Below, one piece after another: positions 56,321 to 64,000 of a stretch of DNA of 64,000 nucleotides. The position numbers and the translations under genes are program-made. Below the pieces are notes generated by a model. The model was not told where the DNA came from. It saw nothing but the letters and a program-made list of their open reading frames with translations, and ran no database searches. Within the stretch, counting starts at the first letter, position 1. Every line of letters starts with the position of its first letter. Source of the stretch: Pseudomonas laurentiana (GTDB taxonomy: Bacteria > Pseudomonadota > Gammaproteobacteria > Pseudomonadales > Pseudomonadaceae); contig NZ_BMQU01000006.1 of assembly GCF_014648275.1 (NCBI RefSeq), positions 62,001-126,000 of the forward strand. The letters run 5' to 3'.

Positions 56321-56348
56321 GTAATTGGCTCCTCAAAAGGTCCGTGGA

Positions 56349-56774
56349 TTACTCGTCAGCGTTATCGCTGTTGTCGCTGTTGTCGCTGTCATCGCCTTCG
56401 GCGCTGTCAGCATGCTCAGGACGGTCGCGACGCTCACGGCGCTCACTGCGGTTCTCTTCAGCCTTGAGCATCTCGGACTGGCCGGTAACGGCTTCGTCGC
56501 GACGGATGACCAGGTTACGGATCACGGCATCGTTGTAACGGAAGTTGTCTTCCAGCTCGGCCAGGGCCTTGCCAGTGCACTCAACGTTCAGCATCACGTA
56601 GTGAGCCTTGTGAACATTGTTGATTGCGTAGGCCAGTTGACGACGGCCCCAGTCTTCCAGACGGTGGATTTTGCCGCCGTCTTCTTCGATCAGCTTGGTG
56701 TAACGCTCAACCATGCCGCCGACTTGCTCGCTCTGGTCAGGGTGGACCAGAAAGATGATTTCGTAATGACGCAT
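56349..56774 (-). CDS. rpsF: 30S ribosomal protein bS6
   Basis: Ribosomal protein S6 pairs with S18 on the platform of the small subunit. The 141-residue product has the core [25 protein letters not shown] (in parts), [19 protein letters not shown] and a long C-terminal acidic tail (from about residue 105, rich in E, D, N and S, with repeated DNSDNSDN). Such acidic tails carry added glutamates in some species. It is the first gene of the cluster; the 262-base gap upstream, toward rlmB, should hold its promoter. Confidence 0.98.
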   Translation of the reverse strand: MRHYEIIFLVHPDQSEQVGGMVERYTKLIEEDGGKIHRLEDWGRRQLAYAINNVHKAHYVMLNVECTGKALAELEDNFRYNDAVIRNLVIRRDEAVTGQSEMLKAEENRSERRERRDRPEHADSAEGDDSDNSDNSDNADE

Positions 56775-57036
56775 GAATGCTCCTTACGGGTTGTAGTCTG
56801 CCACCAGAGTGGTCAGACAAGGAGTGAATGACACTTGTATGTCCTGCCTTGGAAAGAGGCACATGCGCGCCTGCCAACACGACAAGGGCCGCAATTGTAG
56901 AGAAGCGCCCGCAGACAAGCAAGGTGATTGGTGATTATTTGAACAGCCTGATGCGCGAGAAGCACAACAGCCTCAAGCCCCTCGCGACGAGACCGGCGCC
57001 TACAGCAGCGCTGTAAGTGCCGGCCTTGAAGGACCG
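56775..57036. other. Gap between rlmB and rpsF with the ribosomal promoter and REP-like remnant
   Basis: The left half should contain the rpsF promoter and leader. The right half (about 56970-57030) holds CGCGACGAGACCGGCGCCTA and a palindrome CTACAGCAGCGCTGTAAG, which look like a REP-type element after rlmB. No gene is visible. Confidence 0.5.
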
Positions 57037-57777
57037 TCATGCGCGACGCTGGCGCACCGCTTCAAACAGGCAGACGCCTGTAGCCACCGAGACGTTCAGG
57101 CTGCTGACACTGCCAGCCATCGGCAATTTCACCAGAAAGTCGCAGTGCTCGCGGGTCAGGCGACGCATGCCTTTGCCTTCAGCCCCCATGATCAGCACGA
57201 TCGGGCCAGTCATGTCCTGCTGGTACAGCTCCTGCTCGGCCTCGCCGGCCGTACCGACAACCCACAAGCCACGCTGCTGGAGTTTTTCCAGGGTTCGCGC
57301 CAGGTTGGTCACCGCGATCAACGGGATAACCTCGGCGGCACCGCAGGCCACCTTGCGCACGACAGGCGTCAGGGTCGCCGACTTGTCCTTGGGTACGATG
57401 ACTGCTGTCGCACCGGCCGCATCGGCGGTACGCAGGCAGGCCCCCAGGTTGTGCGGGTCGGTAACGCCATCAAGCACCAGGATCAACGGCGAACCCTCGG
57501 TACGCTCAAGCAGCTCCTCGAGCATGTTCTCGCCCCAGACCTGGCTCGGGCTGACCTCGGCCACCACACCCTGGTGAACACCTTCGACCCAGGCATCCAG
57601 CTCACGCCGTTCAGCCTGACCAACCGCTACGCGGTTCTGCCCGGCCAACTCCAGCAGTGCCTGAATACGCGGCTCGCTGCGCCCCTCGGACAACCAGATC
57701 TGCTTGACCCGCTTGGGATGGTGACGCAACAGGGCTTCTACGGCATGTACACCGTAGATTTTTTCCAACTGACTCAT
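57037..57777 (-). CDS. rlmB: 23S rRNA (guanosine-2'-O-)-methyltransferase RlmB
   Basis: RlmB methylates the ribose of G2251 in 23S rRNA in the peptidyl-transferase region. The 246-residue protein has an N-terminal L30e-like RNA-binding domain (QLEKIYGVHAVEALLRHHPKRVKQIWLS, in two parts) and the C-terminal SPOUT domain with the knot motifs ILVLDGVTDPHNLGACLRTAD, IVLIMGAEGKGMRRLTREHCD (in part) and IPMAGSVSSLNVSVATGV-like (KLPMAGSVSSLNVSVAT). It starts inside the end of rnr (four-base overlap), the usual rnr-rlmB pair. Confidence 0.96.
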   Translation of the reverse strand: MSQLEKIYGVHAVEALLRHHPKRVKQIWLSEGRSEPRIQALLELAGQNRVAVGQAERRELDAWVEGVHQGVVAEVSPSQVWGENMLEELLERTEGSPLILVLDGVTDPHNLGACLRTADAAGATAVIVPKDKSATLTPVVRKVACGAAEVIPLIAVTNLARTLEKLQQRGLWVVGTAGEAEQELYQQDMTGPIVLIMGAEGKGMRRLTREHCDFLVKLPMAGSVSSLNVSVATGVCLFEAVRQRRA

Positions 57778-60344
57778 GACTTGCCCTTCTTACGGGGAGC
57801 AGCACCAGACTTCGGCGGTCCCTTGCGGTGTTTGCTCGGCTTGGCCGCAGGCTTGCCCGAGGACGACTTGCCAGCGGCATGACTGCCCTTGGCATCAGCC
57901 ATCAAGGCCTTTTTCATTTCGCGGCTCTTGCGCACTTCGGCATTCTTCGCCGCCGCATGGGACGGGAAGTAAGCCTCGGCGGTCTCGCTTTTCTTGCTGC
58001 GACGCGATGGCTCGGCGCTCGGCGCTGGCGCCGATGCCTTGTCGGCAGCAGGCTCGGAGGCCGACCGCTGCTTGCGACCGATCGGCGCACTAAGGGTTTT
58101 TTCGGCCATCTCGAAGTCGATCTTGCGCTCGTCGAGATCGACACGCATGACCCGCACTTCGACGGTATCGCCCAAGCGGAAAGTGCGCCCGGTGCGTTCA
58201 CCAGACAACCGATGGTGAACCGGATCGAAGTGGTAGTAATCCCCCGGCAAGGCACTGACATGCACCAGACCTTCCACGTAGATGTCCGTCAGCTCGATGA
58301 ACAGGCCGAAACCGGTCACGGCAGTGATCACACCCGGGAAGCTTTCGCCCACGCGGTCCTTCATGTACTCGCACTTGAGCCAGTTGACCACGTCGCGGGT
58401 CGCTTCATCGGCGCGCCGCTCGCTCATCGAGCACTGCTCGCCCAACTGCTCCAGGGTGTTTTCGTCGTACGGGTAGATCCGCGCCTTCGGAATGCTCATG
58501 GCCCCGGCGCGCTTGACGTGCGGAGTGTCCTGACGCGAACGGATCACGCTGCGGATGGCCCGATGGGTCAGCAGGTCGGGATAACGACGAATCGGCGAGG
58601 TGAAGTGGGTATACGCCTCATAATTCAGGCCGAAGTGACCATGATTGTCGGCGCTGTACACCGCCTGGCTCAGCGAGCGCAGCATTACCGTCTGGATCAG
58701 ATGGAAATCCGGACGATCGGCGATTTGCGCCAGCAACGCCTGGTAATCCTTGGGCGACGGACCATCCTTGCCCTTGTGCAGCGACAGCCCCAGCTCGCCG
58801 AGGAACGCACGCAGCTTTTCCAGACGCTCCGGCGGCGGACCATCATGCACCCGGTACAGGGCCGGAATTTCGTGCTTCTTGAGGAACTCGGCAGTGGCAA
58901 CGTTGGCCGCCAGCATGCACTCCTCGATCAGCTTGTGGGCATCGTTGCGCACAGTCGGCCGAATTTCCGCGATCTTGCGCTCGGAACCGAAGATGATCCG
59001 GGTTTCCTGGGTCTCGAAATCAATCGCACCACGGCTGTGACGAGCGGTCAGCAGCACCTTGTACAGCGCATAGAGCTGCTTGAGGTGCGGCAGCACTTCG
59101 TTGTACTCATCACGCAGGGCTTTGCCTTCGCGCGTCCGGGAATGCTCAAGCATGCTGCTGACCTTGTTGTAGGTCAGCCGCGCATGGGAGTGGATCACCG
59201 CTTCGTAGAACTGGTAATCGACCATCTGGCCGGACTTGTTGATGGTCATTTCACAGACCATGGCCAAGCGGTCGACATGCGGGTTCAGCGAGCACAGCCC
59301 GTTGGACAGCTCCTCCGGCAGCATGGGGACCACGCGCTCGGGGAAGTACACCGAGTTACCGCGGACCTGCGCTTCGGCATCCAGTGCCGAACCGAGACGA
59401 ACATAGCTGGACACGTCGGCGATAGCCACATACAGGCGCCAGCCGCCGGAAAACACGCGCAGCTTGCCGAGGCTTTCGCAGTAGACCGCATCGTCGAAGT
59501 CGCGGGCGTCTTCGCCGTCAATGGTGACGAAAGGCAGGTGGCGCAGGTCAATGCGCTTTTCCTTGTCCTTCTCTTCGACGTCCGGCTTGAGCTTGCGCGC
59601 TTCCTTGATGACAGCTTCAGGCCAGACATGCGGGATGTCATAGCTACGCAGCGCGACATCGATCTCCATGCCCGGCGCCATGTAGTTGCCGATGACTTCG
59701 ACAATATCGCCTTGAGGCTGGAAGCGTGGTGTCGGCCAATGGGTGATTTTCACCTCGACGAACTGACCGATCTTGGCATTGCCGCTGCGACCCGGGGTCA
59801 CCAGCACTTCCTGCTGGATTTTCGGGTTGTCCGGTGTCACGAAGCCAATGCCGCCTTCTTCGAAATAACGACCGACAATACTTTCATGCGCACGGGAGAT
59901 GACTTCGACCAGCACACCTTCGCGACGACCACGGCGGTCAAGACCGGAAACGCGAGCCAGGGCTCGGTCACCGTCGAACACCAGGCGCATCTGCGCCGGA
60001 CTGAGGAACAGGTCTTCAGTACCGTCATCCGGGATCAGGAAGCCAAAGCCATCGCGATGACCGGAGATGCGACCGAGGATAAGGTCCAGTTTGTCTACCG
60101 GGGCATATGTGCCGCGCCGGGTATAGATCAACTGGGCATCACGCTCCATGGCACGCAAGCGGCGGCGCAGGGCTTCGATCTGGTCCTCGGTGGTCAGGCC
60201 AAACTCCTCCACCAACTGCTCTCGCGCAGCTGGCGAGCCTCGTTCGGCGAGGTGCTGCAGGATCAGCTCACGGCTAGGAATAGGGTTTTCGTATTTTTCC
60301 GCTTCACGAGCGGCCTCGGGATCGAGGGTCTGCCAATCGGCCAT
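57774..60344 (-). CDS. rnr: Ribonuclease R
   Basis: RNase R is a processive 3'-5' exoribonuclease that digests structured RNA, including mRNA and defective rRNA, and is needed for trans-translation. The 856-residue product has an N-terminal HTH region (about 1-70), two cold-shock domains (LIYTRRGTYAPV, GRISGHRDGFGFLI), the catalytic RNB domain (FVTIDGEDARDFDDAVYCE with its metal-binding Asp residues, SPIRRYPDLLTHRAI), an S1 domain (FPGVITAVTGFGLFIEL) and a basic Lys/Ala/Ser-rich tail from about 750. It overlaps rlmB by four bases. The 266-base gap to the tRNA gene should hold its promoter. Confidence 0.97.
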   Translation of the reverse strand: MADWQTLDPEAAREAEKYENPIPSRELILQHLAERGSPAAREQLVEEFGLTTEDQIEALRRRLRAMERDAQLIYTRRGTYAPVDKLDLILGRISGHRDGFGFLIPDDGTEDLFLSPAQMRLVFDGDRALARVSGLDRRGRREGVLVEVISRAHESIVGRYFEEGGIGFVTPDNPKIQQEVLVTPGRSGNAKIGQFVEVKITHWPTPRFQPQGDIVEVIGNYMAPGMEIDVALRSYDIPHVWPEAVIKEARKLKPDVEEKDKEKRIDLRHLPFVTIDGEDARDFDDAVYCESLGKLRVFSGGWRLYVAIADVSSYVRLGSALDAEAQVRGNSVYFPERVVPMLPEELSNGLCSLNPHVDRLAMVCEMTINKSGQMVDYQFYEAVIHSHARLTYNKVSSMLEHSRTREGKALRDEYNEVLPHLKQLYALYKVLLTARHSRGAIDFETQETRIIFGSERKIAEIRPTVRNDAHKLIEECMLAANVATAEFLKKHEIPALYRVHDGPPPERLEKLRAFLGELGLSLHKGKDGPSPKDYQALLAQIADRPDFHLIQTVMLRSLSQAVYSADNHGHFGLNYEAYTHFTSPIRRYPDLLTHRAIRSVIRSRQDTPHVKRAGAMSIPKARIYPYDENTLEQLGEQCSMSERRADEATRDVVNWLKCEYMKDRVGESFPGVITAVTGFGLFIELTDIYVEGLVHVSALPGDYYHFDPVHHRLSGERTGRTFRLGDTVEVRVMRVDLDERKIDFEMAEKTLSAPIGRKQRSASEPAADKASAPAPSAEPSRRSKKSETAEAYFPSHAAAKNAEVRKSREMKKALMADAKGSHAAGKSSSGKPAAKPSKHRKGPPKSGAAPRKKGKS

Positions 60345-60610
60345 TAGGAGGGGTTCACCTTGTCTATATAAGGGTTAGTTTGGCATAGGCGTATTGAAAC
60401 CGGAAATTTCGGCCTTGGACAGCCCCGCCAGAGCCCCTTGAAGCGCTATAAATGCTGTCATGGGACAACAACTTGAATTTTTTAAGATTTTTTCCAAACA
60501 GGGCTTTACAGCTGTTTTGAGCATCCGTATAGTGCGCACCACAGCGACGGACACCGTCGTTATAGTTGAGAAGCAACGTGATGTGAAGCATCATGTGACC
60601 TTAACGAAAT

Positions 60611-60697
60611 GCCCAGATGGTGAAATTGGTAGACACGCCAGCTTCAGGTGCTGGTGACCTTACGGTCGTGGAAGTTCGAGTCTTCTTCTGGGCACCA
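60611..60697 (+). tRNA. tRNA-Leu (anticodon CAG), first copy
   Basis: An 87-base gene. Acceptor arms GCCCAGA and TCTGGGC pair and the gene encodes its 3' ACCA. The anticodon stem CAGC / GCTG encloses the loop TTCAGGT, so the anticodon is CAG (reads CUG). GTTCGAGTC is the T-loop and the long variable arm is that of a type II tRNA, as leucine requires. An identical copy lies at 60779. Confidence 0.97.
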
Positions 60698-60778
60698 ATT
60701 TCAAATTTCAGATTAGCGTAATGCGTCTGGAATTTATGCAACACGCTACACCGTTTCTTGCTTCATCGCTTCACTTTT

Positions 60779-60865
60779 GCCCAGATGGTGAAATTGGTAG
60801 ACACGCCAGCTTCAGGTGCTGGTGACCTTACGGTCGTGGAAGTTCGAGTCTTCTTCTGGGCACCA
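60779..60865 (+). tRNA. tRNA-Leu (anticodon CAG), second copy
   Basis: This gene is base-for-base identical to the copy at 60611-60697 over all 87 bases, including the encoded 3' ACCA. The flanks differ, so the pair is not part of a longer repeat. The two copies are 81 bases apart and probably lie on one transcript that ends at the terminator 60876-60899. CUG is the most used leucine codon in GC-rich pseudomonads, which fits a doubled gene. Confidence 0.97.
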
Positions 60866-60875
60866 TATTCTAAAG

Positions 60876-60899
60876 AAACCCGCGAAAGCGGGTTTTTTT
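60876..60899 (+). terminator. Terminator after the tRNA-Leu pair
   Basis: AAACCCGC and GCGGGTTT form an 8-bp stem with a GAAA tetraloop, followed by further T residues up to 60899. It starts ten bases after the second tRNA. Confidence 0.92.
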
Positions 60900-61011
60900 A
60901 TGCCTCGCGAAAACCATCCATCCCCCTACCCTTCGGCCAGGCTGCCCGTCAGCAGCGGACGAATGCCAACGGTAGCCTGCTCATGAATTTTTCCTCACAG
61001 GCGTACTTGAG

Positions 61012-61025
61012 AAACGATATCGTTT
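61012..61025. promoter_or_regulatory. Palindrome upstream of the iron-type ABC operon, possible Fur site
   Basis: AAACGATATCGTTT is a perfect 14-bp palindrome 44 bases before the binding-protein start, set in an AT-rich context (GAGAAACGATATCGTTTATT). It resembles a Fur box in its AT-rich palindromic form but matches the classical GATAATGATAATCATTATC only in part. Iron control is plausible for this operon, but another regulator is possible. Confidence 0.45.
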
Positions 61026-61069
61026 ATTATTGTTTCCAGATTTGTACCCGTAAGCGAGGAAGTACCCGC

Positions 61070-62083
61070 ATGACGATTCGTATCAAACCGATTTTTCGCG
61101 GCCTGGCCGCCACCTTGTTCACACTGGCATTGGGCGCACCTCAAGTCATGGCCGCCGACTCCGTGTCATTGACCCTGTACAACGGCCAGCACAAGGAAAT
61201 CGGTGAAGCCATCGCCAAAGCCTACGAGGCCAAGACCGGCATTCACATCAACATCCGCAAGGGCAGCAGCAATCAGCTGGCCAGCCAGATCATCGAGGAA
61301 GGTGATCGCTCCCCCGCCGATGTCATCTACACCGAAGAGTCGCCTCCCCTGAACAACCTGGGCGAACTCGGCTTGCTGGCCAAGATCGACGATTCTACAT
61401 TGCAGGTTCTACCCAAAGAGTACGTTGCCAACAATGGCACCTGGATGGGCGTGACCGCCCGTACTCGCGTCGTCGCCTTCAACCCCAAGGTGATCGACGA
61501 GAAGGCGCTGCCGCCTTCGGTCATGGATTTCGCCAACCCTGAATGGGACGGCAAGATCGGCTTCGTCCCCACCAGCGGCGCCTTCCAGGAACAGGCCGTT
61601 GCAATCCTCAAACTGCATGGCCGCGAAGCCGCAGAGGAATGGTTGACCGGCCTGAAGGCCTTCGGCAAGACCTACACCAACAACATGGTCGCCCTCAAGG
61701 CCGTGGAAAATGGTGAAGTCGCTGCCGTACTGGTGAACAACTACTACTGGTACGCCCTGAAAAAAGAGCGCGGCCAACTCGACTCGAAACTCTACTACCT
61801 CGCTGATGGCGATGCCGGTGGCCTGGTAACCATTTCCAGTGCTGCAGCCGTCAAGGCCAGCAAACACCCGCAGGAAGCCCAGGCGTTGCTGGCCTGGATG
61901 GCCAGCGAAGAAGGCCAGCGGGTGATCACCCAGACTACCGCCGAGTATCCACTGCACAAAGGCATGGTTTCCGACCAGGGCCTGAAGCCATTCGAAGACC
62001 TGCGCCCGCCGAAAATTACCCCGGCAGACCTGGGTAACGCCGAGGAAGCCCTGGAACTCGAACGCGAAGTCGGCCTGCTCTGA
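61070..62083 (+). CDS. Iron(III)-type ABC transporter substrate-binding protein, FbpA-like
   Basis: A 337-residue periplasmic binding protein with a signal peptide (about 1-27, ending VMA) and a class-D periplasmic-binding fold. It has LTLYNGQHKEIGEAIAKAYEAKTG (in parts), KGSSNQLASQIIEEG, GDRSPADVIYTEES and NNYYWYALKKERG, where homologs hold the paired Tyr residues that bind Fe(III). The Tyr-Tyr pair is visible in NNYYWY. The ATG at 61070 is preceded by GCGAGGAA; earlier in-frame starts would run through the tRNA. Its stop overlaps the permease start. Confidence 0.88.
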   Translation: MTIRIKPIFRGLAATLFTLALGAPQVMAADSVSLTLYNGQHKEIGEAIAKAYEAKTGIHINIRKGSSNQLASQIIEEGDRSPADVIYTEESPPLNNLGELGLLAKIDDSTLQVLPKEYVANNGTWMGVTARTRVVAFNPKVIDEKALPPSVMDFANPEWDGKIGFVPTSGAFQEQAVAILKLHGREAAEEWLTGLKAFGKTYTNNMVALKAVENGEVAAVLVNNYYWYALKKERGQLDSKLYYLADGDAGGLVTISSAAAVKASKHPQEAQALLAWMASEEGQRVITQTTAEYPLHKGMVSDQGLKPFEDLRPPKITPADLGNAEEALELEREVGLL

Positions 62084-63648
62084 TGAGTGCTGCCCTGCCC
62101 CTGGCGGCCTCGACCACCTATGTGCCACGACGAAAGCGCCCTTCGATCTGGGTGGTGCTGCCGGTCCTGCTACTGGTCGGGCTAAGCCTGCTGCCGTTGC
62201 TGTATGTCGGGCTCAAGGCCTGGCAGGCCGGGCTACACGAAGCCTTGCGCCTGCTCTGGCGCCCCTTTGTATGGGGCCTGATGCGCAACACCCTGCTGCT
62301 GATGGTCGGCGTTACGCTGGCTTGCGCGATACTCGGCCTGGCGCTGGCCTGGCTGCTGGAACGCAGCGACCTGCCGGGAAGGCGCCTATGGGGCGTCATA
62401 CTGTGCCTGCCATTTGCCGTGCCAGCATTTGTCAGCGGCTTTACCTGGGTATCCTTGAGCCCGCGCTTCGAGGGGCTGGGTGGCGCAATTCTGGTCATGA
62501 CCCTGTCGAAATACCCGTTGGTGTTCCTGCCGGTGGCCGCGACACTGCGCAACCTCGACACGTCCCTGGAGGAGTCGGCACGCACCTTGGGCCAGAATCG
62601 CTGGGGGGTATTCTTCAGGATCACCCTGCCACTGCTCTGGCCGTCGATTCTCGGCGGCTCCCTGCTGATTGCCCTGCATATGCTCGTGGAGTTCGGCGCC
62701 CTGTCGATCCTCGGCCTGCAAACCTTCACCACCGCGATCTACCAGCAATTTGAACTGGAGTTCAGCAACGCCAACGCCGCCATGCTTTCGGCCGTACTGT
62801 TGTTCATGTGCCTGCTGATGCTGTGGCTGGAGTTGAGGGTACGCGGCAAGGCGCGCCATGTACGTATCGGCCAGGGCGTGGCACGCCGAGCCGCCCCCGT
62901 GCGCCTGCGCGCCTGGACACCCATGGCGCAGGTGTTCTGTCTGTCATTGATGCTACTGGGTAGCGGCATTCCGCTGGGTATGCTCGTGTACTGGCTGAGC
63001 GTCGGCTCTTCGGCGGCCTTCCCGGTCGCCGACATCAGCCGGGCGCTGTTGTCATCCTTGTCGCTATCACTGGGTGGTGCCGGGGTGAGCCTATTACTGG
63101 CACTGCCGGTGAGCTTCCTGGTGGTGCGCTACAAAGGCCGCCTGGCACTCTGGGCTGAACGCCTGCCATACCTGCTGCATGCCCTGCCGGGGCTGGTGAT
63201 TGCCCTGACGCTGGTGTACTTCGCCCTGCACTACGTGCCCGTGCTGTACCAGACCACCGGGCTGCTGCTGTTGGCCTACGCCCTGCTGTTCCTGCCACTG
63301 GCCCAGGCACCGGTAAGAACGGCACTGAACAAAGCCTCGCCACAACTGGAAGAAGCGGCACGCACCCTTGGCGCAACGTCGTTCGGCGCATTCTGCAGGG
63401 TCACCCTGCCAATCATCTTCCCGGCACTGGCAGCGGCTTTTGCGCTGGTCTTTCTGGATGCCATGAAAGAGCTCACCGCGACCCTCCTGCTCAGCCCGAC
63501 CGGCATGACCACCCTGGCCACCGAGGTCTGGGCGCACACGGCCAACGTCGAGTTCGCAGCAGCAGCACCTTATGCAGCCCTGTTGATCCTTGTCTCGGGC
63601 CTGCCGGTGTACCTGCTGACCACCCGCATGTATCTGAACCGGGCCTGA
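62083..63648 (+). CDS. Iron(III)-type ABC transporter permease, FbpB-like (double-length)
   Basis: A 521-residue permease that contains two copies of the binding-protein-dependent transport inner-membrane domain, with about 12 helices. The two EAA loops read EESARTLGQNRWGVFFRITL (about residues 164-183) and EEAARTLGATSFGAFCRVTL (about 424-443), each the coupling helix to the ATPase. It overlaps the binding-protein gene by one base (ATGA). Such permeases act with an FbpC-type ATPase, but none is next door: the downstream gene is a convergent chemotaxis gene, so the ATPase must be encoded elsewhere. Confidence 0.9.
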   Translation: MSAALPLAASTTYVPRRKRPSIWVVLPVLLLVGLSLLPLLYVGLKAWQAGLHEALRLLWRPFVWGLMRNTLLLMVGVTLACAILGLALAWLLERSDLPGRRLWGVILCLPFAVPAFVSGFTWVSLSPRFEGLGGAILVMTLSKYPLVFLPVAATLRNLDTSLEESARTLGQNRWGVFFRITLPLLWPSILGGSLLIALHMLVEFGALSILGLQTFTTAIYQQFELEFSNANAAMLSAVLLFMCLLMLWLELRVRGKARHVRIGQGVARRAAPVRLRAWTPMAQVFCLSLMLLGSGIPLGMLVYWLSVGSSAAFPVADISRALLSSLSLSLGGAGVSLLLALPVSFLVVRYKGRLALWAERLPYLLHALPGLVIALTLVYFALHYVPVLYQTTGLLLLAYALLFLPLAQAPVRTALNKASPQLEEAARTLGATSFGAFCRVTLPIIFPALAAAFALVFLDAMKELTATLLLSPTGMTTLATEVWAHTANVEFAAAAPYAALLILVSGLPVYLLTTRMYLNRA

Positions 63649-63655
63649 TGCAGAC

Positions 63656-63686
63656 GACAGCCGCTGATCGACGATCAGCGGCTGTC
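63656..63686. terminator. Bidirectional hairpin between the permease and the chemotaxis gene
   Basis: GACAGCCGCTGATCG and CGATCAGCGGCTGTC are perfect 15-bp inverted repeats around a single A. It lies between two convergent genes and would serve both, though T-runs are missing. Confidence 0.75.
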
Positions 63687-63696
63687 GATCAGGTGC

Positions 63697-64000
63697 TCAA
63701 GCACGGAACTGCCCCAGGCTGGCCTTGAGTTGAGCCGCCAGATCGTCCAGCACCTTGCTGCTGGCCGTCGTTTGCTGAACCACCCTGGCAGCGCGCTCAG
63801 CCTGCTCATGAATGGTTTCTACCCGCCCACGTACCGCCTGCGCACCCTTGGCCTGCTCCTCAGCCGCACGGGTCGCCATACCGATGGCGGCATGCACCTG
63901 CTCGACCGATGCTTGTACGGCCTGCTGCACCCGCGCATTGTCACGCAGCACCAGCAACCCCTCGCTGGCTTGACGCCCTGCTTGGCTGATCGCTGCAACC
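63697..64000 (-). CDS. Methyl-accepting chemotaxis protein (C-terminal part)
   Basis: The window ends inside this minus-strand gene; about the last 100 codons are visible and the frame remains open to the edge. The sequence is a long helix rich in Ala, Gln and Glu (QASVEQVHAAIGMATRAAEE) with heptad spacing and methylation-type Gln/Glu pairs, ending in TTASSKVLDDLAAQLKASLG followed by QFRA. This is the C-terminal cytoplasmic signalling domain of a chemoreceptor. The conserved hairpin tip and the sensor domain are beyond the window, so the ligand class cannot be told. Confidence 0.8.
   Translation of the reverse strand, partial: VAAISQAGRQASEGLLVLRDNARVQQAVQASVEQVHAAIGMATRAAEEQAKGAQAVRGRVETIHEQAERAARVVQQTTASSKVLDDLAAQLKASLGQFRA

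Noticed and set aside
57828-60347. Open frame of about 840 codons on the plus strand opposite rnr
   Set aside because: It mirrors the rnr coding frame. RNase R is complete and well supported on the minus strand.

Overview
The window is a chromosomal segment of a Pseudomonas, most likely of the P. putida/P. fluorescens side of the genus. The evidence is the gene order prmA - zinc-ribbon DUF3426 - dusB - fis - purH - purD - retS, a complete bra/liv operon, an azurin gene, the rpsF-rpsR-rplI-dnaB block, the GC-rich codon use and Pseudomonas-type REP elements. It is almost all core genome. No integrase, transposase, prophage or CRISPR array was seen.

Layout. 1-6.3 kb: ribosomal protein methylation (prmA, cut by the window edge), dusB-fis, and the last purine steps (purH, purD). 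6.4-9.8 kb: the hybrid sensor kinase retS and a MarC-family membrane protein. 9.8-11.9 kb: three minus-strand genes of unknown function that are diverged paralogs; the first has a 5' leader with a strong hairpin and a CsrA/RsmA-like site over its ribosome binding site. 12.0-19.5 kb: corrin-ring (cobalamin) genes in two divergent operons, cobG-cobH-cobI-cobJ leftward and cobL-cbiD-cobK rightward, mixing 'aerobic' and 'anaerobic' family members. 19.6-24.5 kb: a copper cluster (two DUF2946 proteins, a PCu(A)C chaperone, an OprC-like TonB receptor and a PepSY membrane protein). 24.7-37.5 kb: mixed functions, including two GNAT acetyltransferases, cbpA-cbpM, a YegD-like Hsp70, a lipoprotein, an AI-2E family permease, PsiF, a lipase, AsmA, a small exported repeat protein, a DesT-like regulator, an AGE-family epimerase and an SDR.

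37.5-38.2 kb is a gene-free stretch of about 650 bp with a cluster of DnaA-box-like nonamers. 38.2-43.3 kb is the branched-chain amino acid ABC transporter (braC-D-E-F-G). 43.7-47.3 kb holds NAD salvage (pncB-nadE), azurin and a LOG-family protein. 47.3-50.6 kb is a transglutaminase-like protease next to an ATP-grasp/alpha-E fusion, a predicted but uncharacterised peptide-ligase system. 50.8-60.3 kb carries ygiQ, dnaB, rplI, a membrane protein, rpsR, rpsF, rlmB and rnr. 60.6-60.9 kb has two identical tRNA-Leu(CAG) genes. 61.0-63.6 kb is an iron-type ABC importer (binding protein and double-length permease) without its ATPase, and the window ends inside a chemotaxis transducer.

The strongest candidates for something undescribed are the three-paralog operon with its switch-like leader next to retS (9806-11968), and the DnaA-box cluster at 37687-38163.
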